A stretch of 7,225 nt of DNA from Deltaproteobacteria bacterium (GTDB taxonomy: Bacteria; Desulfobacterota; Desulfarculia; Adiutricales; JAGVGV01). The notes under the pieces are model-generated. The model ran no database searches and was not told the DNA's origin. It saw nothing but the letters and a program-made list of their open reading frames with translations. Numbering within the stretch: the stretch's first letter is position 1; each line of letters begins with the position of its first letter. Location of the stretch: positions 1-7,225 of the forward strand of contig JAGVGV010000141.1 of the NCBI GenBank assembly GCA_020056895.1, read 5' to 3'. The position numbers and the translations under genes were made by a program. Positions 1-4,958 of this stretch are shown one piece after another.

Positions 1-119
1 TCCACCTTGCAACGATGCCCCGCATGGACCCGAACGCCTTCGGCGGCCAGCAGGTTGATCTGGGCATAGGCGCGATGGATGCCGATACACAGCCCCGTTC
101 CGGCTTGGTATACGTTCAT
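1..119 (-). CDS. Unidentified fourth gene of the B12-controlled operon, N-terminal 39 codons only
   Basis: On the minus strand an ATG at 119-117 overlaps the TGA of the ABC ATPase (118-116) as ATGA, the usual arrangement for translational coupling. A purine-rich AGAAAAGGCGG lies just upstream of the ATG. The frame stays open to the window edge (39 codons), so the gene is the next member of the uptake operon and continues outside. The peptide begins MNVYQAGTGLCIGIHRAYAQ and contains a G-x-C-x-G-x-x-R-A pattern (Cys11). That pattern loosely recalls the N-terminus of IspH/LytB-type Fe-S proteins, but the following residues (VHAGHRC) do not fit the family well, so I do not assign a function. Operon position suggests a role linked to corrinoid or metal metabolism; that is inference only. 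Confidence 0.6.
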   Translation of the reverse strand, partial: MNVYQAGTGLCIGIHRAYAQINLLAAEGVRVHAGHRCKV

Positions 120-898
120 AACGCCGCCTTTTCTCGTGGCCCGATGTCCGCCACGGCATGGGGTTGAACCCTGGTCTGGTGCCCGATGTCCAGCACGCGG
201 ATGTCCACTCCGTATAAATCGGATAAAAGTGGACCGGTCAGAACATCGGGCGTGGGGCCGAAAAGAAACGAATCGTTCCGCCTTAAAATGATGGTCCGGT
301 CGGCTCCGGTAAGAAGATGATCCGGCTGATGGGTTGAAAACAGCACCCCCATCCCGGCATGGTTGGCCAGGTCCATCAGGGTCTCCAGAGTCCGCTGCTG
401 GTTTTCCAGATCCAGGCCGGTGAAGGGTTCGTCCAGGATCAAGGCTCCGCAGCCCGTGGCGATGGCCCGAGCGATCAAGGTCAATTGACGCTCCCCGCCG
501 CTCAGCTCGTTGAAGGGGCGTTGGGCCAGGCCGGTCAAGCCGACCTGTTCAATGGCCTGGTTCACCATTTTTTTGTCTTTGGCCGTCTCGCGGACAAACC
601 AGGGGGTTTCGCGAACGCGGCCCATTTCCACGATATCCCTGACCGTGAAGGGGAAGGAAATCTGGCTGGTTTGGGGCACGTAGCCGATCGTGGTTTCCGA
701 GGCCACGCGGCCTTCATGGGGCAAAATGAAGCCCATCAGAGTTCGGATCAAGGTGGTTTTGCCGCCGCCGTTTCGTCCGATCAAACCGATGGCCCGCCCA
801 GGATGAAGGGCCAAATCCACTCCCCGCCACAGCCAGCCGCCGTTGCCGTCCCTTCGGCCGATTCCATGTGCCCTAATCAACACGCCATCCTTTGGCAT
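116..898 (-). CDS. ABC transporter ATP-binding protein, FecE/BtuD type (probable corrinoid importer)
   Basis: This 260-aa protein is the cytoplasmic ATPase that powers a type II importer. All nucleotide-binding motifs are visible: Walker A GRNGGGKTT (41-49), Q-loop Gln76 (VPQ), signature LSGGE (132-136), Walker B LILDEP (153-158), D-loop GLD (161-163) and switch His190 (STHQ). The length is normal for FecE/BtuD-class subunits, and the roughly 55 residues after the H-loop form the short C-terminal extension usual in this class. The start is supported by AAGGAGA five bases upstream of the ATG. That places the start 26 nt inside the end of the permease gene, indicating coupled translation. Family motifs do not separate heme, siderophore, molybdate and B12 importers. 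The corrinoid assignment rests on the cobalamin riboswitch that heads the operon. Confidence 0.93.
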   Translation of the reverse strand: MPKDGVLIRAHGIGRRDGNGGWLWRGVDLALHPGRAIGLIGRNGGGKTTLIRTLMGFILPHEGRVASETTIGYVPQTSQISFPFTVRDIVEMGRVRETPWFVRETAKDKKMVNQAIEQVGLTGLAQRPFNELSGGERQLTLIARAIATGCGALILDEPFTGLDLENQQRTLETLMDLANHAGMGVLFSTHQPDHLLTGADRTIILRRNDSFLFGPTPDVLTGPLLSDLYGVDIRVLDIGHQTRVQPHAVADIGPREKAAL

Positions 899-1910
899 GG
901 CTTCTCCTTAACAGGGATATGAACACCGGCCCGCCCACAATGGCCGTAATGGCGCCAACGGGCAGCTCGGCGGCGGTGATCGACCGGCACAAGGTATCGA
1001 TCATCACCATGAAAATGGCGCCAATGAGGGCCGATGCCGGGAGCAGGCGCCGGTGGTCCGGCCCGAAAAGCATCCGGGCGATATGCGGCGTGACCAGCCC
1101 CACCCAGCCGATTATTCCGGCCACGGACACCACCGCCGCGCATATCACCGTTACTGCGGCGATGATGATGGCCCGGTCCCGGTACACCGGCACGCCCAGC
1201 GCCATGGCTTCCTCTTCGCCGCAGGAAAGCACGTTCAGGCGAAAAGCGAAGGCAAACAGAACGATCATGCCGGCCAGGATGGGCAAAACAACCCAGCCCA
1301 CCTTCGAGAAGGTGACCGCCGAAAAACTACCCATCAGCCAAAAAACCAATTGCGGCAACTGGGTTTCCGGGTCGGCCAGGTATTGAAGGATCGTGGTCAG
1401 GGCGGCGAAAAATGTACCCACCACGATTCCGGAAAGAACCAGCATGAGCACCGAGCTCGGCCCGGATTTCCGGGCCAGCCAGACCACGAAAAAGGTGGTG
1501 GAAAGGCCCGCCCCGAACGCCCCGGCCATTACCCAAAAGGAATGAAGGGTAAAAAAGATCATCAGCGAGCCGCCAAAACCAGCCCCGGCCAGAACCCCCA
1601 CGGTCTGGGGCCCCACCAGAGGGTTTCGCAAACAACCCTGTAGGGCCGATCCGGCGGCGGACAGGCCGGAACCGGCCAGCACGGCCAAAATCGAGCGAGG
1701 CAGGCGGGCGTTGAAGACCACGGTGTAATGGAAGGAGTCCGGATTGGCGCCCCAACCCGCCGCGGACAAAAGCACCTTCACCACCGCCCCAACGCCCAGA
1801 TCCACCCGCCCCATGCCCAAGCACGCCAGCATCGTTACCGGCGCCAGCACCGCCAATAGAGCCCATTTGGCGCCTGAGGCCGTGAGCAGGGGGGGATTAC
1901 GCTTGGCCAT
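873..1910 (-). CDS. FecCD/BtuC-family ABC transporter permease (probable corrinoid importer)
   Basis: This 345-aa polytopic inner-membrane protein should form the homodimeric translocation channel. The first hydrophobic segment is at about residues 16-33, and many more follow, as expected for the roughly ten-helix FecCD fold. Family landmarks are in order: RLPR (69-72), LQGCLRNPLVGPQ (90-102, the G-x-L-Q-x-x-x-x-N-P-L-x-x-P region), GSFSAVTFSKVGW (194-206), EEEAMALGV (232-240, around the cytoplasmic coupling helix), GWVGLVTPHIAR (268-279), GPDHRRLLP (283-291) and ELPVGAITAIVGGPVF (315-330). It starts 2 nt after the stop of the binding-protein gene and has no good Shine-Dalgarno of its own, so coupled translation is likely. 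The C-terminus overlaps the ATPase start. Iron-siderophore or heme transport is the alternative, since family motifs alone do not fix the cargo. Confidence 0.93.
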   Translation of the reverse strand: MAKRNPPLLTASGAKWALLAVLAPVTMLACLGMGRVDLGVGAVVKVLLSAAGWGANPDSFHYTVVFNARLPRSILAVLAGSGLSAAGSALQGCLRNPLVGPQTVGVLAGAGFGGSLMIFFTLHSFWVMAGAFGAGLSTTFFVVWLARKSGPSSVLMLVLSGIVVGTFFAALTTILQYLADPETQLPQLVFWLMGSFSAVTFSKVGWVVLPILAGMIVLFAFAFRLNVLSCGEEEAMALGVPVYRDRAIIIAAVTVICAAVVSVAGIIGWVGLVTPHIARMLFGPDHRRLLPASALIGAIFMVMIDTLCRSITAAELPVGAITAIVGGPVFISLLRRSHAKGWRVD

Positions 1911-1912
1911 GG

Positions 1913-3073
1913 TTACCGTTTTCCGGTGAAACGGTCGTACTCCGCCATGGAACCGTTGTCCTTCATTTGCAGTATTTCATCGATCTCGGTCTCGGAAAGG
2001 TTGTAGTTATAAAGGAAGCGGTATGCGTCGATTATGGCCTCGCGCAAATTGAAGTCGAACCGATTGGGCTGCGTCAGCATGGCCGCCCACATCCAGGTCA
2101 AAAACGACTCGTGGCTGCCCGGATCCCAGCGGTACCCCCCATGAGGCAGCTTATACACGCGGCGGTTCCGCACCGCCTCGATTTCCGCCAACGCCGGATT
2201 GTCCATGAAATCCGCCGGAGTGCCATTGTCGAAAGCGCCCACGAAAATGATCTCGGGATTCCAGGCGAGAATCTGTTCCACATTCACCGCCGTCTCCAAA
2301 CCTTCGAACGAACCGCCCGCCACGTTTTGCCCGCCGGCCAGAGTCATCCAAAAATCCTGGTACACCTTCCGGCCGGCGGGACGCATACCGCCGTCCCTTA
2401 CGGAACGAAAATAAAGGGTTCGCGGCCGCTCCTTCGCGGGGATGGCGGCCGTAACGGATTCAATCCGGTCCATGACCGAATGGAACCGATCCATCAAGGC
2501 CCCGGTTCTTTCCCGCCGCCCCAGCAGTTCTCCCACGATGGCCAGGTTTTTTTCGTTGATCGCCTGAGTTTTGGGGCTGTTGATCAGCCCCACAACTTTA
2601 ATTCCAGCGCTTTCCAGGGATTCGATCAGGTCGGCCGGCTGCGTCCACTGGATCACGACATCCGGATGGAGTTCCAGGATGCTTTCAAGGTTGGGGGTGA
2701 AGGTTCCACCCCGGGTGACATCCGCCCGGATCGATAGCGATTCGGGGAAAATGCGTTTCAAAAGGCCTTCCTCGATGGACTTCAAGGAGGACGGGTGCAT
2801 CCCGACCAGCCTTTTGGACCCGCCGTCCAAAGTCATCACCACCGAGGCCATGGGCATGGGGATGGTGATGATCCGTTCCACCGGAGCGTTGAATTCGATC
2901 TTTTTCCCTCGCTGATCCTCCACGACGAGGGGTTCGCCGGCGGCCCCGACGGATGCCGGGAAAACAACAAGCGCCGCCAGAACCAAAACCACGGCGGCCA
3001 CGCCCAAACGGAGTTGAGCCTGAAAAACAAGAAAGCGGCGAAGGGGTGAAAATGGGTTGAAACAAGCGGACAT
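1913..3073 (-). CDS. Periplasmic substrate-binding protein, FecB/BtuF-like (probable corrinoid binder)
   Basis: This 386-aa protein has an N-terminal export signal: basic residues around Arg12-Arg22, a hydrophobic core at about 24-39 and a small-residue cleavage region near SVGA (41-44). There is no lipobox cysteine after the core, so it is probably soluble in the periplasm. The mature part has the two-lobed type III binding-protein layout. It opens with VVEDQRGKKIEF and ERIITIP (50-72), continues with LHPDVVIQW in the first lobe (135-143) and NPEIIFVGA in the second (272-280). The GYRWDPGSHESFLTWMW stretch (313-329) and the C-terminal FLYNYNLSETEIDEIL are usual in the iron/cobalamin binding proteins of anaerobes. 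The ATG is preceded by GGGAGGAA, 8 nt away. It is the first gene after the riboswitch, which points to cobalamin or another corrinoid; iron-chelate binding is the alternative. Confidence 0.9.
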   Translation of the reverse strand: MSACFNPFSPLRRFLVFQAQLRLGVAAVVLVLAALVVFPASVGAAGEPLVVEDQRGKKIEFNAPVERIITIPMPMASVVMTLDGGSKRLVGMHPSSLKSIEEGLLKRIFPESLSIRADVTRGGTFTPNLESILELHPDVVIQWTQPADLIESLESAGIKVVGLINSPKTQAINEKNLAIVGELLGRRERTGALMDRFHSVMDRIESVTAAIPAKERPRTLYFRSVRDGGMRPAGRKVYQDFWMTLAGGQNVAGGSFEGLETAVNVEQILAWNPEIIFVGAFDNGTPADFMDNPALAEIEAVRNRRVYKLPHGGYRWDPGSHESFLTWMWAAMLTQPNRFDFNLREAIIDAYRFLYNYNLSETEIDEILQMKDNGSMAEYDRFTGKR

Positions 3074-3080
3074 GGTTGGA

Positions 3081-3263
3081 TTCCTCCCACGGCGTCAGTC
3101 GGCGTCTCGCCGGAAACGTCGATACGACGGACAAGGCCCACCCGGCCATACCGTCAGGTTGTTTTTGGAGGAAGGCTTGTATGTTTCGCGGGGGTCGAAT
3201 AGAAACGATCGTACGGATGGATTTTCACCATCCGGTGATTTTTCTTGGGCCGACAAGCCTTCC
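3081..3263 (-). promoter_or_regulatory. Candidate riboswitch expression platform that can hide the ribosome-binding site of the binding-protein gene
   Basis: In the minus-strand RNA the Shine-Dalgarno GGAGGAA (3087-3081) is exactly complementary to UUCCUCC at 3173-3167. That anti-SD element overlaps ACAAGCCTTCC (3180-3170), which is exactly complementary to GGAAGGCTTGT (3263-3253), an 11-bp pairing closer to the riboswitch. The two pairings share 3170-3173 and cannot fully coexist. A small hairpin GGATGG/CCATCC (3219-3214 with 3232-3227 on the plus-strand scale) sits in the loop of the long stem. The complementarities are read directly; the switching role is inference. No strong T-tract terminator lies between aptamer and start codon, which favours translational control. 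Confidence 0.5.
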
Positions 3264-3290
3264 CGCTCCCCAGCTCAAAAACAAGGGTGA

Positions 3291-3458
3291 ATCCTGGCAG
3301 GTCTCCTGACTCGCGGATCGCCGCCAACGCTCATGGCCTTCCCGGTTCCCCAGTGGCATATGGGGGGGAGCGTTGACTTCCCGCTCACAGTTGCGGGGGC
3401 AGTGCCGGCATTTCACCGGCTTCCCTTTTCACCCGCCCCAAAAGGCGGGCACCAGAAT
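3291..3458 (-). promoter_or_regulatory. Cobalamin (B12) riboswitch aptamer
   Basis: The minus-strand RNA contains the conserved landmarks of the cobalamin riboswitch in the right order. P1 forms from AUUCUGG (3458-3452) and CCAGGAU (3297-3291), with one G-U pair. Next come AAAGGGAAGCCGGTGAAA with its GCCGG...CCGGC hairpin, then CUGCCCCCGCAACUGUGA, then a stem AACGCTC/GAGCGTT (3374-3368 with 3332-3326) enclosing GCCACUGGGGAACCGGGAAGG. The B12 box GCGAGTCAGGAGACCTGCC spans 3314-3296. In this family adenosylcobalamin or another cobalamin represses downstream uptake or synthesis genes, which supports a corrinoid cargo for the ABC importer that follows. The aptamer starts within a few bases of the predicted transcription start. 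Confidence 0.95.
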
Positions 3459-3465
3459 CGGGCGG

Positions 3466-3494
3466 ATGCTATCAACCGGTTCGGCGCGTGTCAA
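3466..3494 (-). promoter_or_regulatory. Sigma70-type promoter of the B12 riboswitch/ABC importer operon
   Basis: On the minus strand a perfect -35 box TTGACA (3494-3489) is followed by a 17-nt spacer and the -10 box TAGCAT (3471-3466, 4 of 6 consensus bases). The expected start point is near 3458-3460, at the first base of riboswitch stem P1, so the transcript would open directly with the aptamer. Position and spacing make this a convincing promoter, though it rests on sequence match alone. Confidence 0.75.
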
Positions 3495-3566
3495 TACCGA
3501 AAATAGTGAAACGCCTCGCGGAAAAGGCGGGCGGTCCATAGGGGCTCTGGTAGGCCGTCTTCCCTC

Positions 3567-3596
3567 TTGGCCGATTCGGGGGGAACGTGGTATAGG
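3567..3596 (+). promoter_or_regulatory. Possible promoter of the 132-aa gene
   Basis: TTGGCC (3567-3572) and TATAGG (3591-3596) are separated by 18 nt. The -10 box is preceded by TG one base away (TGGTATAGG), an extended -10 arrangement. A start near 3603 would leave a leader of about 27 nt before the ATG at 3630. Each box matches 4 of 6 consensus bases, so this is a moderate call. It also argues against reading the gene from the upstream TTG at 3567, which would lie inside the promoter. Confidence 0.45.
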
Positions 3597-3629
3597 GGAA
3601 TCCGTCGAGGCAAAAGGGGGAAAACACCG

Positions 3630-4028
3630 ATGACCACCATACCCAACCCTGGAGATGAAACCGCCCGGCTGGAATCCGACGGCACGTTGATCCTTTCGGA
3701 AGCGGTAATGGCCCGGTACGTTCATGAAACCCTGGGGTGCACCCTGATGTGGGAAGAACTGAACCGCCGGCTGGGGCTGAAGCTGTTGCGGGATCGTGAC
3801 GATCCCCCATACCGGATCGAACGACGGCCGGTCGGGAACGGCGTTCAGGGTGTTTTGGTCTTAAAAGATTTTTTGGCCAAAAAAAACTACGCTCCGGGGC
3901 CGGCGGCCAGGGACTGCCCCTGCCGTTATTATCCCCGGTTTCATATGTTGGAAGTGGTTCTGGACCCGGAGGGACCCGCGAGCGCCCGGCGGACGCAAGG
4001 GGTGTTGGATGATTATCCGGCGCTTTGA
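3630..4028 (+). CDS. Unrecognised 132-aa protein with a Cys-Pro-Cys motif
   Basis: I do not recognise this family. The frame is open further upstream, but the ATG at 3630 is preceded by AAGGGGG about 9 nt away and by a plausible promoter, giving a 132-aa product starting MTTIPNPGDE. There is no signal peptide or membrane segment, so it should be cytoplasmic. The middle is amphipathic and charged (residues 42-69, many Arg, Glu and Asp), followed by a hydrophobic strand GVLVLKDFL (74-82). A motif ARDCPCRYYPR (93-103) holds Cys96 and Cys98, and Cys37 is the only other cysteine. The CPC pair could bind a metal or act in redox chemistry, but that is speculation. It is divergent from the B12 uptake operon and lies upstream of the APS reductase genes on the same strand. 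The aprBA promoter lies beyond it, so it is probably transcribed separately. Confidence 0.65.
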   Translation: MTTIPNPGDETARLESDGTLILSEAVMARYVHETLGCTLMWEELNRRLGLKLLRDRDDPPYRIERRPVGNGVQGVLVLKDFLAKKNYAPGPAARDCPCRYYPRFHMLEVVLDPEGPASARRTQGVLDDYPAL

Positions 4029-4119
4029 TCTTCCGGTGGGGGACGAAGGGGTTATGGACCGGTTGGAGCGGGCCATGGTATCGAATTTTGGCCTATTCAA
4101 GGCGGGGGAAGGATCGTGA
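4009..4119 (+). CDS. Possible 36-aa small protein overlapping the end of the 132-aa gene
   Basis: An ATG at 4009, 6 nt after AAGGGG, opens a 36-codon frame ending in TGA at 4117-4119. It starts MIIRRFDLPVGDEG and ends FGLFKAGEGS. It overlaps the last 20 nt of the 132-aa gene in another frame, which suits coupled translation. Composition is protein-like (an amphipathic stretch MDRLERAMVSNF), with no membrane segment. It could equally be a chance frame, or the remnant of a longer C-terminus of the upstream gene after a frameshift. No homology can be claimed. Confidence 0.35.
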   Translation: MIIRRFDLPVGDEGVMDRLERAMVSNFGLFKAGEGS

Positions 4120-4121
4120 AA

Positions 4122-4149
4122 AGGCCCTGTTTTTTGCTTGACAGGGCCT
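4122..4149. other. 9-bp hairpin between the small-protein region and the aprBA promoter
   Basis: AGGCCCTGT (4122-4130) and ACAGGGCCT (4141-4149) form a perfect 9-bp stem around a T-rich 10-nt loop. On the plus strand no T tract follows, so it is a poor intrinsic terminator in that direction; on the minus strand TTTT follows. It lies just after the small ORF and could mark a transcript end. Its 3' arm contains part of the aprBA -35 box. Confidence 0.5.
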
Positions 4150-4166
4150 GGGGTCTAGGTTAGATT
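4138..4166 (+). promoter_or_regulatory. Sigma70-type promoter, probable main promoter of aprBA
   Basis: A perfect -35 TTGACA (4138-4143), a 17-nt spacer and -10 TAGATT (4161-4166, 4 of 6 consensus bases) predict a start near 4173. The next convincing gene downstream is aprB, so the leader would be about 330 nt. A weaker alternative nearer the gene is TTGAAT (4382-4387), 16 nt, TTTAAA (4404-4409), which overlaps an inverted repeat. Confidence 0.65.
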
Positions 4167-4267
4167 GTCCAAAATTGCACAAGGGAAACAAGCGGAGACG
4201 TCCAAGGGGAATTGGTTGAAAATCTTCGGAAATCAAATAGTTACCATGGACGTCCGATCTCCGGAAA

Positions 4268-4296
4268 ACGGGGAGTCCCCGTGTATTTTTTATTTT
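4268..4296 (+). terminator. Terminator-like hairpin inside the aprBA leader (possible attenuator)
   Basis: ACGGGG (4268-4273) and CCCCGT (4277-4282) form a 6-bp stem closed by AGT, followed after GTA by TTTTTTATTTT (4286-4296). This is the shape of an intrinsic terminator, with a short stem. It lies about 95 nt into the predicted aprBA transcript and more than 200 nt before aprB, so it could end transcripts early. CTCC (4259-4262) could pair with GGAG (4272-4275) and compete with it. Confidence 0.45.
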
Positions 4297-4379
4297 GGCG
4301 AAACGAGGCAAACGGTCGGGGCCACGGCAACGCCCCCCAGCGGCGAAGGATGAACGAAGGGTCGTGGCCAATCCATAAT

Positions 4380-4410
4380 TTTTGAATCCTACATTTCTTA
4401 GGATTTAAAA
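4380..4410 (+). repeat. AU-rich 12-bp inverted repeat upstream of aprB
   Basis: TTTTGAATCCTA (4380-4391 on the left arm, read from the T run) pairs with TAGGATTTAAAA (4399-4410) around a 7-nt loop; the only imperfection is one G-T pair (4384 with 4406). In DNA it could be a regulator's operator; in RNA it could be a hairpin protecting or regulating the aprBA message. It does not match the TTGTGA/TCACAA pattern known for HcpR sites. Confidence 0.5.
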
Positions 4411-4502
4411 GGGAGGTGATGGGCAACCTTTCTAGCTCAACCCAAACATGCTGGAACGTATCCTGAACCGGACGTGAACCAAAACGACAGGAGGATGAAT
4501 AG

Positions 4503-4940
4503 ATGCCAAGCTTTGTGATGGTCGAGAAGTGCGACGGCTGCAAAGATTCCGACAAGACGGCCTGTATGCACATCTGCCCCAACGACCTGATGGTCCTGGA
4601 CATGCAGAAGATGAAGGCCTACAACCGGGATCCCTGGATGTGCTGGGAATGCTACAACTGCGTGAAGATCTGCCCCCAGCAGGCGGTGGACGTGCGCGGC
4701 TACGCCGACTTCGTGCCCCTGGGCGCCTCGGTTGTGCCTCTGCGCGGCAGCTCCGACATCATGTGGACCGTCAAGTTCCGCAATGGCAACGTGAAACGGT
4801 TCAAGTTCCCCATCCGGACGACTCCTGAAGGCGAAGCTCAACCCATGGGCGGTTTCGACGAAGGCAGTGGCGACATCAACAGCGTATACCTGATGTGCGA
4901 ACCGGCCTGTCTGGGCGCCAAAGACCTTCCCCAGCTGTAG
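4503..4940 (+). CDS. aprB: Adenylylsulfate reductase beta subunit, two [4Fe-4S] clusters
   Basis: This 145-aa cytoplasmic iron-sulfur subunit passes electrons to the FAD of AprA during reduction of APS to sulfite and AMP in dissimilatory sulfate reduction. The two cluster motifs are complete: Cys10-x2-Cys13-x7-Cys21-x3-Cys25 and Cys47-x2-Cys50-x2-Cys53-x3-Cys57. Trp48, which lies between the clusters in known AprB structures, is present. The ferredoxin part is followed by the AprB-specific segment VRGYADFVPLG (64-74) and SSDIMWTVKFRNG (83-95), then the tail that wraps around AprA. The length is close to the Archaeoglobus protein and shorter than the Desulfovibrio one. AGGAGG lies 8 nt before the ATG. 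aprA follows after 18 nt. The tail carries two extra cysteines (Cys132, Cys136) that are not cluster ligands. Confidence 0.98.
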   Translation: MPSFVMVEKCDGCKDSDKTACMHICPNDLMVLDMQKMKAYNRDPWMCWECYNCVKICPQQAVDVRGYADFVPLGASVVPLRGSSDIMWTVKFRNGNVKRFKFPIRTTPEGEAQPMGGFDEGSGDINSVYLMCEPACLGAKDLPQL

Positions 4941-4958
4941 TCTTTAGGAGGTAAAGAG

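Larger units (their letters stand above)
4167..4502 (+). other. Long structured leader of aprBA, no convincing gene
   Basis: This stretch between promoter and aprB has no ORF with a credible start; the longest frame begins at a TTG with no ribosome-binding site. It holds several possible RNA structures. A bulged stem pairs CGGAGA (4193-4198) with TCTCCG (4258-4263), and CGTCC (4199-4203) with GGACG (4248-4252). A GC hairpin with a T tract lies at 4268-4296. A 7-bp stem pairs GGCCACG (4320-4326) with CGTGGCC (4363-4369), and an AU-rich hairpin lies at 4380-4410. The aprB Shine-Dalgarno AGGAGG is at 4489-4494. I find no known riboswitch class here. Confidence 0.55.

Noticed and set aside
359..1643. 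Long plus-strand frames at 359-922 and 1053-1643 opposite the ABC importer genes
   Set aside because: They are antisense shadows of the clearly identified ATPase and permease genes, with unlikely compositions and no start signals.
3154..3231. A 25-codon minus-strand frame in the riboswitch leader (starts MVKIHPYDRF)
   Set aside because: There is only a weak AAGAAA upstream and the ATG lies inside a possible hairpin. A leader peptide is possible but nothing in the peptide suggests one.
3181..3309. A plus-strand frame starting MFRGGRIETI with a GGAGGAAGG sequence upstream
   Set aside because: The apparent Shine-Dalgarno is the complement of the anti-SD element in the riboswitch leader, and the frame runs antisense across the expression platform into the aptamer. 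The riboswitch explains the sequence better.
4165..4353. A 62-codon plus-strand frame in the aprBA leader
   Set aside because: It starts at a TTG almost on the predicted transcription start with no ribosome-binding site and runs through three RNA stems, including the terminator-like hairpin.
4419..4466. A 15-codon ORF (MGNLSSSTQTCWNVS) after GGGAGGTG upstream of aprB
   Set aside because: The purine-rich site is only about two bases from the ATG, too close for normal initiation, and the peptide has no run of codons typical of a leader peptide.
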